Below, in pieces: positions 7,757-16,318 of a DNA stretch of 64,000 bases; position 1 is the stretch's first letter; every line of letters begins with the position of its first letter. The position numbers were made by a program, and so were the translations under genes. The DNA is taken from assembly GCF_022601715.1 (NCBI RefSeq), contig NZ_JAKVIM010000001.1, forward strand, positions 124,001-188,000, written 5' to 3'. The notes under the pieces were generated by a model. That model was given only the letters and a program-made list of their open reading frames with translations, had not been told where the DNA came from and ran no database searches. The DNA comes from Acinetobacter zhairuonensis. GTDB lineage: Bacteria; Pseudomonadota; Gammaproteobacteria; Pseudomonadales; Moraxellaceae.

Positions 7757-9616
7757 TTGAATATAACAATACTCAAGCCCTATACGATCCTACATTTTAT
7801 TTTATATGGGCTGACTTGCTTATGCTTGCTGCTACAGCAATCCAGTTGGGCACTGTATGAGCCAGTTCCCGAGACTTATTACGTTCATCAAAAAAATTTT
7901 AATACAATTAGCTTTGAAGAAAACACCACCAGTTATTTAGCAGGGCAATGGCAGTTTTATCCCAAGCAGTTCTTGCAAACAGCCACACCTAATACATCTT
8001 CTCAAACAGTCACCCTACCAATTTCCTTTAAACAACTTGGTTATCCGCAAGATACTTACGGGACTTTTGTGGGTCATTTTAAAATTCCAGAAGAGTTTAT
8101 TGGACGTCGAATTGGTATTTGGATTCCAAACCAATATGGCGCCTATCGCATGTATTTAAATGGTGACTTGCTTTTAAGATTGGGTGAGGTGGGAACCAGC
8201 AATCAAACGCATAAAACTGAGAATGCACCGCGCTTTGCCTATTTTATTGCCGAAAATGAGTATTTTACCGTCACCATGCAGGTCTCGAGTTTTCAAAGTC
8301 TACATGGCGGTTTAGAAAACCCAATGCGGATCGGGTTGGGTAAAACCATCAACCGCCAATTCCAGCAGTTAATGATGAGTATTGCTGGGGTGTGTGGTGC
8401 GGTAATTGGTGTGGGCATATTTACCATTCTGTTTGGATTTTTCCGTGGTGTGAAAAATAATCAGAGCCAAGGCTTCTTGGTCTTTGGTGTTTTTATTATT
8501 TTTTTAGCCTTACATAATCTCTTTTCAGCACCTTATGTCTATACGGTGTTTACCAATATTGATTGGTTATGGGGAACACGGCTGGAATACATTTTTACTT
8601 ATTTGTCCGCCTTGTTCTTTATCAATTACATGTTTCTACTCAACCGGCGCTATCTACACCCCGCGATTTATGCCTTCGCCGTGTTTGTGCTGAGTTTTGA
8701 TATTGTCATTACCTGTTTGTCTATGCCGAATGTATTTGAGCGTTTGGCTTTTTACAGTTTCTTGTTCGGCATTATTGTGGTACTGAATTTTGCTTACGGG
8801 TTTTATTTAACCCTCAAGCAGCGTGAACACTACTCCAGTATCAACTTATGGGCAGTGGTGCTATTGTGCGTCACCTTTTTGCATGACTTTTTACTCAGTT
8901 TAAATTGGATCGACTCAATTAATCTTTCTTTTGCTTCGACCAGTTTTTATGCCTTTTTGATTATGGTGCAACAGTCTAAAAGCTATGCCTATCATTCAGA
9001 TCGTATAGAGAAGCTGAACAATAATTTATTGGAGCTCAATTCCTCTTTAGATCAGAAAGTGAAAGAGCGGACGGTGCAACTCAGTGAATTAAATGAAAAG
9101 CTGGAACTTCAGGCACAAATTGATGCTTTGACTGGGGCATTCAATCGACGTGCCTTAAATACAGAAATTCAGCGTCAGTTTAATGAAACGACACAGCAGC
9201 ATAATGCGGTGTTGGCTTTTGCCATGTTAGATGTCGATTATTTTAAAAATTATAATGATTACTACGGACATCTAAAAGGCGATGAAATTCTGCAACAATT
9301 GGTGCAAGTGATTCAAAGCAATTTGCCTGAACATGCCTATTTGGCGCGTTATGGCGGAGAAGAATTCGCAGTCATTATCCGTAATATGCCTGTTGTTGTG
9401 GTTGAACAGACCTTGCAGCATATACTACACATCATACGGCAGCAGCAATTTGAGCACTTAAATCGTGGTGATCATAAGCAATACGTGACCATCAGTATCG
9501 GTGCGGCTTATATGGACCGTAAACATCAGTATCATGATATACATGCTTTAATGAAGGCAGCCGATCAACAGCTTTATCTCGCCAAGAATGCAGGGCGAGA
9601 TCAACTGAAAATTTGA
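7757..9616 (+). CDS. Membrane diguanylate cyclase (7TMR-DISM sensor + GGDEF)
   Basis: Makes the second messenger c-di-GMP in response to an outside signal. From the TTG at 7757 (619 residues) there is a signal-like N-terminus ending QQSSWA, a periplasmic beta-rich DISMED2-like region (WQFYPKQF to about 210), seven hydrophobic helices (about 225-420), a coiled coil (LNNNLLELNSSLDQKVKERT) and a GGDEF domain with active-site YGGEEF. There is no RxxD inhibition site before GGEEF, so product feedback may be absent. AAGGA at 7741 supports TTG 7757. The frame also opens at ATG 7646 and 7667, but both lie in a stem-loop and have no ribosome site. The stop is seven bases before the convergent acetyltransferase. 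Confidence 0.83.
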   Translation: MNITILKPYTILHFILYGLTCLCLLLQQSSWALYEPVPETYYVHQKNFNTISFEENTTSYLAGQWQFYPKQFLQTATPNTSSQTVTLPISFKQLGYPQDTYGTFVGHFKIPEEFIGRRIGIWIPNQYGAYRMYLNGDLLLRLGEVGTSNQTHKTENAPRFAYFIAENEYFTVTMQVSSFQSLHGGLENPMRIGLGKTINRQFQQLMMSIAGVCGAVIGVGIFTILFGFFRGVKNNQSQGFLVFGVFIIFLALHNLFSAPYVYTVFTNIDWLWGTRLEYIFTYLSALFFINYMFLLNRRYLHPAIYAFAVFVLSFDIVITCLSMPNVFERLAFYSFLFGIIVVLNFAYGFYLTLKQREHYSSINLWAVVLLCVTFLHDFLLSLNWIDSINLSFASTSFYAFLIMVQQSKSYAYHSDRIEKLNNNLLELNSSLDQKVKERTVQLSELNEKLELQAQIDALTGAFNRRALNTEIQRQFNETTQQHNAVLAFAMLDVDYFKNYNDYYGHLKGDEILQQLVQVIQSNLPEHAYLARYGGEEFAVIIRNMPVVVVEQTLQHILHIIRQQQFEHLNRGDHKQYVTISIGAAYMDRKHQYHDIHALMKAADQQLYLAKNAGRDQLKI

Positions 9617-9623
9617 AAGAAGA

Positions 9624-10067
9624 CTAAATGTACTTAATCATCGGAACGGTCTGTTGTTCAGGTGTAGCATAAGTGCGAATTTGGAAACCATGTTTCTGAT
9701 AAAAAGCCATCGCCGTCTGTGTGCTGTCCAGCGTAATTTGCTCTAGCTCGCGAAGCTTCAAATGTGCAATCACACTGTTGAGTAAGGAAGTCCCAATGCC
9801 TTGACCTTGTACGTCTGGCAGGGTGTAGTTCAATAATATTTTGCCAATATCGCTGACCATGATAAAACCGACGGTTTGTTGGTTCATACTGTATATCCAG
9901 CTGTCATTATAATGCATCCATAACAACAGATTGCCGTGTGTCATTTTTTCCAACCATGCCTGAATTTTGCTTTCCTCACGTTGATGATCTAGCACACAGG
10001 AACGAATACTTTCCTGTAAAACATGAAGAATCTCAGGAATATCCTGAATTTTTGCTGCCCTAATCAT
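9624..10067 (-). CDS. GNAT-family N-acetyltransferase
   Basis: Transfers an acetyl group from acetyl-CoA to an unknown amine or protein in the cytosol. The 147 residues cover one GNAT fold. The acetyl-CoA loop is PDVQGQGIGTSLL (the Q/RxxGxG/A signature) in motif A, followed by LDSTQTAMAFYQKHGF, which is motif B with the common FYxKxGF element. The substrate cannot be told from sequence. It is convergent with the diguanylate cyclase gene with only seven bases between stops; the 263-bp upstream gap separates it from the next divergent gene. Confidence 0.85.
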   Translation of the reverse strand: MIRAAKIQDIPEILHVLQESIRSCVLDHQREESKIQAWLEKMTHGNLLLWMHYNDSWIYSMNQQTVGFIMVSDIGKILLNYTLPDVQGQGIGTSLLNSVIAHLKLRELEQITLDSTQTAMAFYQKHGFQIRTYATPEQQTVPMIKYI

Positions 10068-10330
10068 TGTTAGTTCTTATTTCCTGAAAACAGGCTTATT
10101 TCATGTGAATTCGCGACGGGATAACAGTGGCGATTTGTTGCTTTTTATGGGTGTTTTGCTATCTCTAATTTGTGTAAGCAAATATATAAGAGCTTGACCA
10201 AGATCACAAAATTGAATGAACTGTATATTCATTTATCTGATTTTAAAGATAATTGGATCAATGCTTGGGTTAAATTGGCGTATCATAGATAGAACTGTAA
10301 TGCTGAATATACGCCTTATAAGGGGGCAAT

Positions 10331-10798
10331 ATGTTTAAAATTATTGTTTTGTGTCTATTGGGCTTTGCCCTAGTTGCGGCTTGGCAGATTTTGATCAAAA
10401 TTAAAGTGACGGAAAAATATCGCAATCGATATTTTCTTAAAGCTTTATCTGCAAATAATGCAATCGAACTACAAACAGACCGTGCAGTAGAAGGTTTGAT
10501 TATTGAAATTGAATATTGTGATCAAGTCTTGTTTGATGATGCGGTGCAACTGTTTTTCGAACAGAATGTTCATACCCGTGATATTGAAGCAGCTGAAGAT
10601 ATTCAACGTAATCTGCTGAAGAAATTACCCGCCAAAGCATTGACCCATATTCGTAAGCTGGATTTAAATGAGTGGTCAATTTATTGGAATTACTACGACC
10701 AGTCGCTTGAATACTATGTTGGAAAATATGGCGTGTTCTGTAGTCATGTGGACCGTTATGGTCAAGAGCATAAGTCTGAGTTTAAAACGCGAAGTTAA
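10331..10798 (+). CDS. Membrane-anchored protein of unknown function
   Basis: I do not recognise a family. The 155 residues start with one hydrophobic helix (FKIIVLCLLGFALVAAWQILI), followed by a basic stop-transfer segment (KIKVTEKYRNR) and a charged soluble part rich in Asp, Glu and aromatic residues (SIYWNYYDQSLEYYVGKYGVF). The likely topology is an N-in single anchor or uncleaved signal. AGGGGG at 10321-10326 is a strong ribosome site at the right distance from the ATG. It stands alone, divergent from the acetyltransferase and 127 bp before pnuC. Confidence 0.6.
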   Translation: MFKIIVLCLLGFALVAAWQILIKIKVTEKYRNRYFLKALSANNAIELQTDRAVEGLIIEIEYCDQVLFDDAVQLFFEQNVHTRDIEAAEDIQRNLLKKLPAKALTHIRKLDLNEWSIYWNYYDQSLEYYVGKYGVFCSHVDRYGQEHKSEFKTRS

Positions 10799-10925
10799 AT
10801 TGATGTTGCCATTTATCGGCTAGAAATCAAGATTTGAACCTCTGCTGTTTCATCCTTTTATTTCGGCTTGTGTTCTGTGCAGAATTTATCATAATGTGCC
10901 ATCGTGTTCATAAAGTGATGGATTG

Positions 10926-11510
10926 ATGTCTGGACTGGAAATTTTTGCTGTCATCATCAGTGTGATTGGCGTGGCTTTAACAATTAAGCGCAACATGTGG
11001 TGTTGGTGGTTTAACTTTCTCGCTTTTGTCCTGTACGCCTATTTGTTCTATACCTTTAAACTCTATGGAGAAACGATCTTGCAGTTTTTCTTCATGGGGC
11101 TAAATTTCTATGGCTTCTATCACTGGTTTAAGGGTAAACAGCAAGACCATGATATTCGTATAGAACCGATTGCGACGCGTACCGTCATTTGGCAAATGGC
11201 ATTGGCAGCATTGTGTGGTTTACTCTTTGGTTTAAGCTTGAAGTTCTGGACCGATGCAGCAGTGCCTATGCTGGATGCACAATTGGCGGCATTTAGTTTA
11301 TTGGCGACTTATTGGACCAGTCGTAAGCATATTGCGACGTGGGTATTGTGGGTATTTGTCGATATTATTTACGTGGGGATGTTTATCTATAAAGATCTGT
11401 TGTTAACGGCGGGTCTATATGCTGCTTTTGTTGGATTAGCGGTTTTGGGTTGGTGGCAATGGTTGCAAGTGAAAAAGAAACAACAGTTGACCACAACCAA
11501 ATCTGCATAA
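10926..11510 (+). CDS. pnuC: Nicotinamide riboside transporter PnuC
   Basis: An inner-membrane facilitator that lets nicotinamide riboside into the cell for NAD synthesis. The 194 residues form about seven hydrophobic helices with the tryptophan-rich stretches typical of the family (RNMWCWWFNFLAF, and YWTSRKHIATWVLWVFVDIIY). ATG 10926 is preferred over the TTG three bases earlier. No NAD or TPP riboswitch is visible in the 127-bp leader. nadM at the right end of the window would be a downstream salvage enzyme, though the two genes are 52 kb apart. Confidence 0.9.
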   Translation: MSGLEIFAVIISVIGVALTIKRNMWCWWFNFLAFVLYAYLFYTFKLYGETILQFFFMGLNFYGFYHWFKGKQQDHDIRIEPIATRTVIWQMALAALCGLLFGLSLKFWTDAAVPMLDAQLAAFSLLATYWTSRKHIATWVLWVFVDIIYVGMFIYKDLLLTAGLYAAFVGLAVLGWWQWLQVKKKQQLTTTKSA

Positions 11511-11529
11511 GCCGCGATGAGTGTAGTGC

Positions 11530-11805
11530 ATGCTGATTGATTTTAACCAAGCCAAATTGAAGCAGTTTGATGATCTTGCACTTAAGATTATTACTGCGCC
11601 TCAGGACTATCTGCAATTTGACTCTGTCGCGGATTTTTATCAAGCAACATGGTTGCAGGATTTCCCAAAAGGAACCACTTGGTCTGCAACAGGTCTGGAT
11701 GATGGTGCTCTCGAGTTTTATGCCGTGATTCAGTTTCAACAGCATTATTTACACATTAACTGTTTATCGGAAGTCAGTGCAACTTTTGGCATTTCCAAGT
11801 ATTAA
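11530..11805 (+). CDS. Small protein of unknown function
   Basis: A 91-residue acidic soluble protein without signal peptide, membrane helix or known motif. It is rich in Phe, Gln and Asp (DFNQAKLKQFDDLALKII; WSATGLDDGALEFYAVIQFQ). It begins 19 bp after pnuC on the same strand and is probably co-transcribed, so a link to nucleotide salvage is possible but unsupported by sequence. A weak ribosome-site-like GATGAG precedes the ATG. I cannot assign a function. Confidence 0.55.
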   Translation: MLIDFNQAKLKQFDDLALKIITAPQDYLQFDSVADFYQATWLQDFPKGTTWSATGLDDGALEFYAVIQFQQHYLHINCLSEVSATFGISKY

Positions 11806-11887
11806 AAGTAAAAATAGGTCAATGACAGTTCCAACAGAATTGATTTAAATCAAGCATGACCGCAATGTGGCATTCATGTTGCTTTTT

Positions 11888-11907
11888 AATGCCGTTTAGG
11901 CATTTTT
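11888..11907 (+). terminator. Short terminator-like hairpin after the pnuC unit
   Basis: AATGCC and GGCATT form a 6-bp stem with a five-base loop followed by T's, about 80 bases after the small ORF and 33 bases before the next gene. Confidence 0.5.
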
Positions 11908-11939
11908 ATCAGGGAAAAACAGAAAAATAAGGAACCATC

Positions 11940-12437
11940 ATGGCACACCAGTTTACCGTCAATGCAATTATTCACGGCGTATCACTGAACGAATTTAAGC
12001 GTTTAGCAGCAGATACCAGTTTACATGAGAAGGTTTGTCGTCGTATTCCAGGTGAAAATCTGGAAATTTTGGAATCTAAAAAAGAAGGGGATATGTACAC
12101 GCTAAAACGTGCCTATAATCTGGAGGTCAATATTCCCGATATCGCCAAAAAACTATTAAAAGATGCCTTTCGCTTACACCGCACAGATATTAGTGATCTT
12201 CAAGCCATGACTTCAACGGTCGATTTGGGGGCTAATTTACCACTACATGCAAGCTGCAAACGTTCGGTTAAAGGCTCTGAGCATCAAATTGAGTTTCAAT
12301 TGGAATGGACGGTAAAAGTTAAAGTGCCTTTAATTGGTGGAATGCTAGAAAAACATGCCGAAGGGGAAATTCGCAAGTTTAGTGAGATTGAACTGACCAT
12401 TGTTGAAGACGAATTAAAAAAGAAGCTAGCTGCTTAA
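11940..12437 (+). CDS. DUF2505 domain protein (START/SRPBCC-like)
   Basis: A cytosolic protein of 165 residues matching the DUF2505 family, which is built like the START/SRPBCC lipid- or ligand-binding cup. Visible are the opening strand HQFTVNAIIHGVSLNEF, mixed charged strands, and the amphipathic C-terminal helix GGMLEKHAEGEIRKFSEIE that closes the cup in this fold. The ligand is unknown. AAGGA lies seven to eight bases before the ATG. It stands alone between a weak hairpin upstream and a GC-rich hairpin downstream. Confidence 0.75.
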   Translation: MAHQFTVNAIIHGVSLNEFKRLAADTSLHEKVCRRIPGENLEILESKKEGDMYTLKRAYNLEVNIPDIAKKLLKDAFRLHRTDISDLQAMTSTVDLGANLPLHASCKRSVKGSEHQIEFQLEWTVKVKVPLIGGMLEKHAEGEIRKFSEIELTIVEDELKKKLAA

Positions 12438-12462
12438 GTTGCATGGTATTGAGAGAAACACA

Positions 12463-12495
12463 AAGGGCGCCAGATTGATGACGCCCTTGGTTATT
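12463..12495. terminator. Terminator-like hairpin between convergent genes
   Basis: AAGGGCG and CGCCCTT form a 7-bp GC-rich stem. The T content after it is moderate in both directions, so it may serve both the DUF2505 gene and the converging gene at 12533. Confidence 0.55.
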
Positions 12496-12532
12496 TGAAA
12501 CTTTGCTTATAGCTTCAACGGATCTTTAATGC

Positions 12533-14080
12533 TTAGCCTTTAAATTTGGCAAAGGCTTTTTTCAGTGGCAACTTATCGGTTGCAAAGCCATAAATTGCAG
12601 CAAAAGGTAACGCTGTACGTGCTAAATATGCTACTCGCCATAAACCACCATGGTTTGCACCGTGCATCATCAGTTCTAAAGGATGATCCATCGGTGTTTC
12701 TGGATTGGCGACAGATTCAGGATTACGTAAATCATGAATCCACAGTGCCGCCATAATCGCATTGGTAGTTTCAGGCTTAAACGCTTCAACATCAAACAGA
12801 CTGGCACCATTAAAAGCCGCTTTCAGAAGGGGATTTTTCGTGACCGAGTGGGTTGTGGTTGATGGTGCAATATTGATACTGACGTGTTGTCCTTCATGAC
12901 GTGCCAAGGTTGCGCGCCATTGCTGAATGCGTTTTGCTAGCGCGTAGTTTGGACCTTGTTCAATCACCAGACAGTCTGTAATGCCATATTCCTGACCATT
13001 GTCGGAACGAATCAGTTTGTGCAGATTCTTTTGGAAAAAGTGCTTTAAAGACGCTGTTGCAACCCCTTTGGTCACCAGTTTCTGAATTTGCGAACGGTAA
13101 CGGAATTTTTCTTGCGAAGAAGCGATCACTTCTTTAGGCACTGCATACACATCAGTTGGGGTACACATAAACATTAAGCTGGTATCGGCTTTGTGTTCAC
13201 TCACCACTTTCATAATGCTGTCCATTGCCATGGCAACACGCACGTGCTTTTCACCATCTAAATAGGCAATTGCAGCCAAATCTAGTTGATGTTCACTTTG
13301 TAATAACCAATGTGCAATTTCAGGTGTTTGGGTCAGTAAATTGGCACCTAACTTCGCGCATAACTCATGCGTCGGTGTATTTTCTGCAACCGTAGTTTGA
13401 CTTGGTGCATATAAGGTGGCATTGCCATTTTGAATGGTATTTAAAATTCTTTGCCAAACTTTGTTATTCGGCAGATCAACCGCCACAATATTGGCTTTCC
13501 ATTTTGACAGCCATGTGAGCGGACCGGCTTCAGAACCAGCACCAAACAGCACCATGGTGCGGTCAGATAAATCGAACCATTCTGGATGCGCATTGGCAAG
13601 ACGTAGGGCATTGGCATGCGAAGGTTCAATAATGCCTTCATCTTCCCATTTTTGTACTTGCGCCAGTAAAGCTTCACCTTTCAGGTTTTCCCCATGATAG
13701 GGAATATACCATTCAGGTTCAGCTTGACCTTCGCCTTTTAACTGCACGGTATATAACTGGGCTAATGGCACATCCATCATGTCTTTTAATAAATAACGTT
13801 GACCATCACGGTAAAACTCAAAACTGTGCTGAGCTTTATGTAGGCCTTGTTTTGCAATGGTGATCGGATGACTGCAATTGCGGATACCATGTTCGACCAA
13901 GGCTTTGAAATATTTCGGATAGTTCTTACGCCATTTTTTTTCTTTTAACGCTTGCTGTGCAGCTTGGTGATCTACGGTCGATAAAGCTTCAGCAATAATT
14001 TCCTTGCCTGTACGAGTAGTACTTGGTTTTTGTGTATCGGGTTGAACAGGGAACTGTAGACCCTCTAAAGAGCTGGACAT
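12533..14080 (-). CDS. Unknown protein with a Rossmann-like nucleotide-binding segment
   Basis: I do not recognise a named family for this 515-residue protein. It looks cytosolic: no signal peptide, and only a short hydrophobic run near the end (YLARTALPFAAIYGF). Near residue 180 a strand-turn-helix MVLFGAGSEAGPLTWLSKW followed by ANIVAVDLPNN resembles the glycine-rich dinucleotide loop of Rossmann folds, with Asp at the end of the second strand as in NAD binders. Later blocks (MFMCTPTDVYAVP; HSVTKNPLLKAAFNGASLF) hint at a short-chain dehydrogenase-like or saccharopine-like enzyme. It is transcribed alone. The function is open. Confidence 0.65.
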   Translation of the reverse strand: MSSSLEGLQFPVQPDTQKPSTTRTGKEIIAEALSTVDHQAAQQALKEKKWRKNYPKYFKALVEHGIRNCSHPITIAKQGLHKAQHSFEFYRDGQRYLLKDMMDVPLAQLYTVQLKGEGQAEPEWYIPYHGENLKGEALLAQVQKWEDEGIIEPSHANALRLANAHPEWFDLSDRTMVLFGAGSEAGPLTWLSKWKANIVAVDLPNNKVWQRILNTIQNGNATLYAPSQTTVAENTPTHELCAKLGANLLTQTPEIAHWLLQSEHQLDLAAIAYLDGEKHVRVAMAMDSIMKVVSEHKADTSLMFMCTPTDVYAVPKEVIASSQEKFRYRSQIQKLVTKGVATASLKHFFQKNLHKLIRSDNGQEYGITDCLVIEQGPNYALAKRIQQWRATLARHEGQHVSINIAPSTTTHSVTKNPLLKAAFNGASLFDVEAFKPETTNAIMAALWIHDLRNPESVANPETPMDHPLELMMHGANHGGLWRVAYLARTALPFAAIYGFATDKLPLKKAFAKFKG

Positions 14081-14335
14081 GCAAAAAATCTCGTCTGATT
14101 ACAGTATTAATATACAGATGTATTCATTATCTATGCCAAATTAAAGTTTGGGGTGGCATTAACTACCAATTTATGTCCCGAGCGTCTAAATTTTTAAAAT
14201 GCGAATTTTAAAACTTGAATATTAAAAGGGGAGTTGTAGATGTATGGGGAAGAGTGCGCTGAGATAATAAGTTGAAAACTGCCAGTGGAGTCAACCGACT
14301 GACAGTCTTCAGCATTTATTTGAATCATGGAGTAA

Positions 14336-14509
14336 CTAGCAACGACCTTTTTTGCCTTGACCTGGTGGGCAGAAGTCTCCGCCATGTTCATAGTGACCTA
14401 AGTTCCCATTTGGATCGACCACAATACTGCCTTCAGGGGTATGAACGGCACATGCAGTTAGGGCGCTGAAACTTAAACAGGTTGCAATAATGATAAGAAA
14501 TTTATGCAT
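14336..14509 (-). CDS. Small lipoprotein of unknown function
   Basis: A 57-residue exported lipoprotein. It has a lysine-containing start and hydrophobic signal (FLIIIATCLSFSALTAC), with lipobox LTAC, so Cys20 would be lipid-modified. The mature part is about 38 residues, rich in Gly and Pro with three further cysteines near the end (DFCPPGQGKKGRC). The ATG at 14509 is chosen because GGAG lies nine bases before it; the ATG 15 bases upstream overlaps that ribosome site. A weak imperfect repeat near 14275-14310 may end the transcript. Confidence 0.7.
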   Translation of the reverse strand: MHKFLIIIATCLSFSALTACAVHTPEGSIVVDPNGNLGHYEHGGDFCPPGQGKKGRC

Positions 14510-14628
14510 ATATTTATTCTCCATCTTGTTCTGATCTTGGTTGATATCGAGAAAATCACTTTATTGTTACGATTTATTCTAGGTGAAAGAAGCAATGAAA
14601 GAAAACATTATTTGAAAAAGTTAGTTGG

Positions 14629-14663
14629 GACTGGCTGAGGTAATTTTGCATCATCAGCCAGTC
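14629..14663 (-). terminator. Hairpin downstream of the first rhomboid gene
   Basis: GACTGGCTGA and TCAGCCAGTC form a perfect 10-bp stem 34 bases past the rhomboid stop codon. The T-run on the minus strand is poor, so termination is uncertain. Confidence 0.45.
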
Positions 14664-14696
14664 TGAAATATTTATAAAGGCTTGCTCACGGAGCAC

Positions 14697-15314
14697 TTAG
14701 AAAGGAAGTTGAGCGAGTTTGTTGAGGAAGTGCGGAATTAAGCGTGGTTCGAGTAAAATCGTGACGACTACGCCATAAGCTGCTCCCCAAAGGTGTGCAC
14801 TGTGATTGATATGAGAATTCCCTCGTTTGCCTGACCAAATACTATATGCCACATAAAGCACCGCAAAAATAATGGCAGGTACAGGAATAAAGAATACAAA
14901 AATCAATTTCCATGGTTCAAACAGAATGTAAGCGAAAAGTACAGCAGACACAGCGCCCGAAGCCCCGAGACTTGCCCATTGGAAATCATTTTTATGCTTT
15001 AGATAGCTGGGTAAAATGGCAAAAATCAGACCACCCAAATAAAACAGGGCAAAGCCTAAGTTAAAAAAATACTGACGATAAAAGCTTTCAATAACGCTGC
15101 CAAAGAAAAACAGGGTAATCATGTTGAACAGGAGATGAGCACCATCAGCATGGACAAAACCATGGGTGATGAAGCGGTCATATTGCCCCTTTTGCATGGC
15201 AGGCGGCCAAAAGATCAGTCGACTCATCCATTTCTGATTGGAAAACGCCAGAAGTGAAACCACCACAGTAATGATAATCAGCGCTACAGTATGGTTGAAA
15301 GGCAGATTGAGCAT
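14697..15314 (-). CDS. Rhomboid-family intramembrane serine protease
   Basis: Cuts other membrane proteins within the inner membrane. The 205 residues form six hydrophobic helices. The catalytic serine lies in GASGAVS and the catalytic histidine in NHSAHLWGA, the family Ser-His dyad; the HLLFNM motif of helix 2 and the loop between helices 1 and 2 are also present. Substrates are unknown. It is one of two rhomboids in this window (the other is at 25470), and they differ in length and loop sequence, so they are not a recent duplication. It is divergent from nfuA. Confidence 0.9.
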   Translation of the reverse strand: MLNLPFNHTVALIIITVVVSLLAFSNQKWMSRLIFWPPAMQKGQYDRFITHGFVHADGAHLLFNMITLFFFGSVIESFYRQYFFNLGFALFYLGGLIFAILPSYLKHKNDFQWASLGASGAVSAVLFAYILFEPWKLIFVFFIPVPAIIFAVLYVAYSIWSGKRGNSHINHSAHLWGAAYGVVVTILLEPRLIPHFLNKLAQLPF

Positions 15315-15473
15315 ATAGAAAAGGGTCTATTTTGAATGACTAAACCTTAATAATGCCATTAATTGTTTAATTGCACAGAACTTTTAGAATAATTCCGACA
15401 ATTTTGGTTGATTTTTAAAAATTCAGCCGCATCTTCAGTTAAAATAGCGACTTCAGCTTGAGGAAATATTGTT

Positions 15474-16112
15474 ATGTCGACTGAGAACACCAGCACTGCA
15501 GTTGCAGAAGAAATTCCAAACTTATTGATTACACCAACTGCACAAGAGTATTTACGTGACCTATTAGAGAAACAAAATACTCCAGGAATTGGTGTCCGTG
15601 TTTTTGTGGAAAATCCTGGAACACCTCGTGCTGAATGTTGTATGGCTTACAGTGCGCCTGAAGAAGTCGTACCAACAGATTATAAGCAAGATTATCCAGA
15701 TTTCCCTGCCTATGTAGATGCACCATCTATTCCATATTTATTAGATGCGGTAATTGACTACAACAAAGATCGTTTTGGTGGTCAGTTGACTTTCCGTGCA
15801 CCTAACTCGAAAGTGCCACGTGTGGGTCCAGATGCTTCTGTCGAAGAACGCATTACTTATGTTCTACAATCTGAAATTAACCCAGGTTTGGCAGGACATG
15901 GTGGTAACTGTGCATTGGTAGAAGTGGTTGAAGACGAAGAGCATGGTTTGACTGCAGTGCTTAAGTTTGGTGGTGGTTGTCAAGGCTGTTCAGCAATTGA
16001 TGTGACCTTGAAACAAGGCGTTGAAACAACACTTAAACAACACGTACCAGAGTTACAACGTGTAATTGACCAAACGGATCATAGCCAAGCAGAAGGTGCA
16101 TACTTCAAGTAA
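15474..16112 (+). CDS. nfuA: Iron-sulfur cluster carrier NfuA
   Basis: Receives [4Fe-4S] clusters and delivers them to target enzymes, helping under oxidative stress or iron shortage; cytosolic dimer. The N-terminal ~110 residues form a degenerate A-type carrier domain; the C-terminal Nfu domain holds the cluster-binding CxxC as C169 and C172 (GGGCQGCSAID). The length of 212 is slightly above the 191 of E. coli because of an N-terminal extension. GAGGAA sits before the ATG. A strong terminator follows, and a Fur-box-preceded receptor gene lies downstream on the same strand but in its own unit. Confidence 0.95.
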   Translation: MSTENTSTAVAEEIPNLLITPTAQEYLRDLLEKQNTPGIGVRVFVENPGTPRAECCMAYSAPEEVVPTDYKQDYPDFPAYVDAPSIPYLLDAVIDYNKDRFGGQLTFRAPNSKVPRVGPDASVEERITYVLQSEINPGLAGHGGNCALVEVVEDEEHGLTAVLKFGGGCQGCSAIDVTLKQGVETTLKQHVPELQRVIDQTDHSQAEGAYFK

Positions 16113-16138
16113 TTTTTGGCAATCAAGTGATACAGAAA

Positions 16139-16163
16139 AACCTCCAATCTTGGAGGTTTTTTT
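16139..16163 (+). terminator. Rho-independent terminator of nfuA
   Basis: AACCTCCAA and TTGGAGGTT form a 9-bp stem with a tiny loop, followed by seven T's, 27 bases after the stop codon. Confidence 0.9.
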
Positions 16164-16213
16164 ACGACTGATGTATTTATAAGTTTGATTATAAAGAATT
16201 ATATATTTAGTAA

Positions 16214-16228
16214 TGAGAATTATTATTA
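16214..16228. promoter_or_regulatory. Fur box upstream of the catecholate receptor
   Basis: TGAGAATTATTATTA matches the 7-1-7 Fur motif TGATAAT-N-ATTATCA at 12 of 14 positions, 90 bp before the receptor start. Iron repression is the expected result. Confidence 0.7.
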
Positions 16229-16318
16229 ATAGTAATTGCATTTATATTTATGTTTGTTACACTCTGAAACCGAAATTTCACGTTGTTTTCTATCTTCCAA
16301 CAGTTTTGGGGTAATTGA

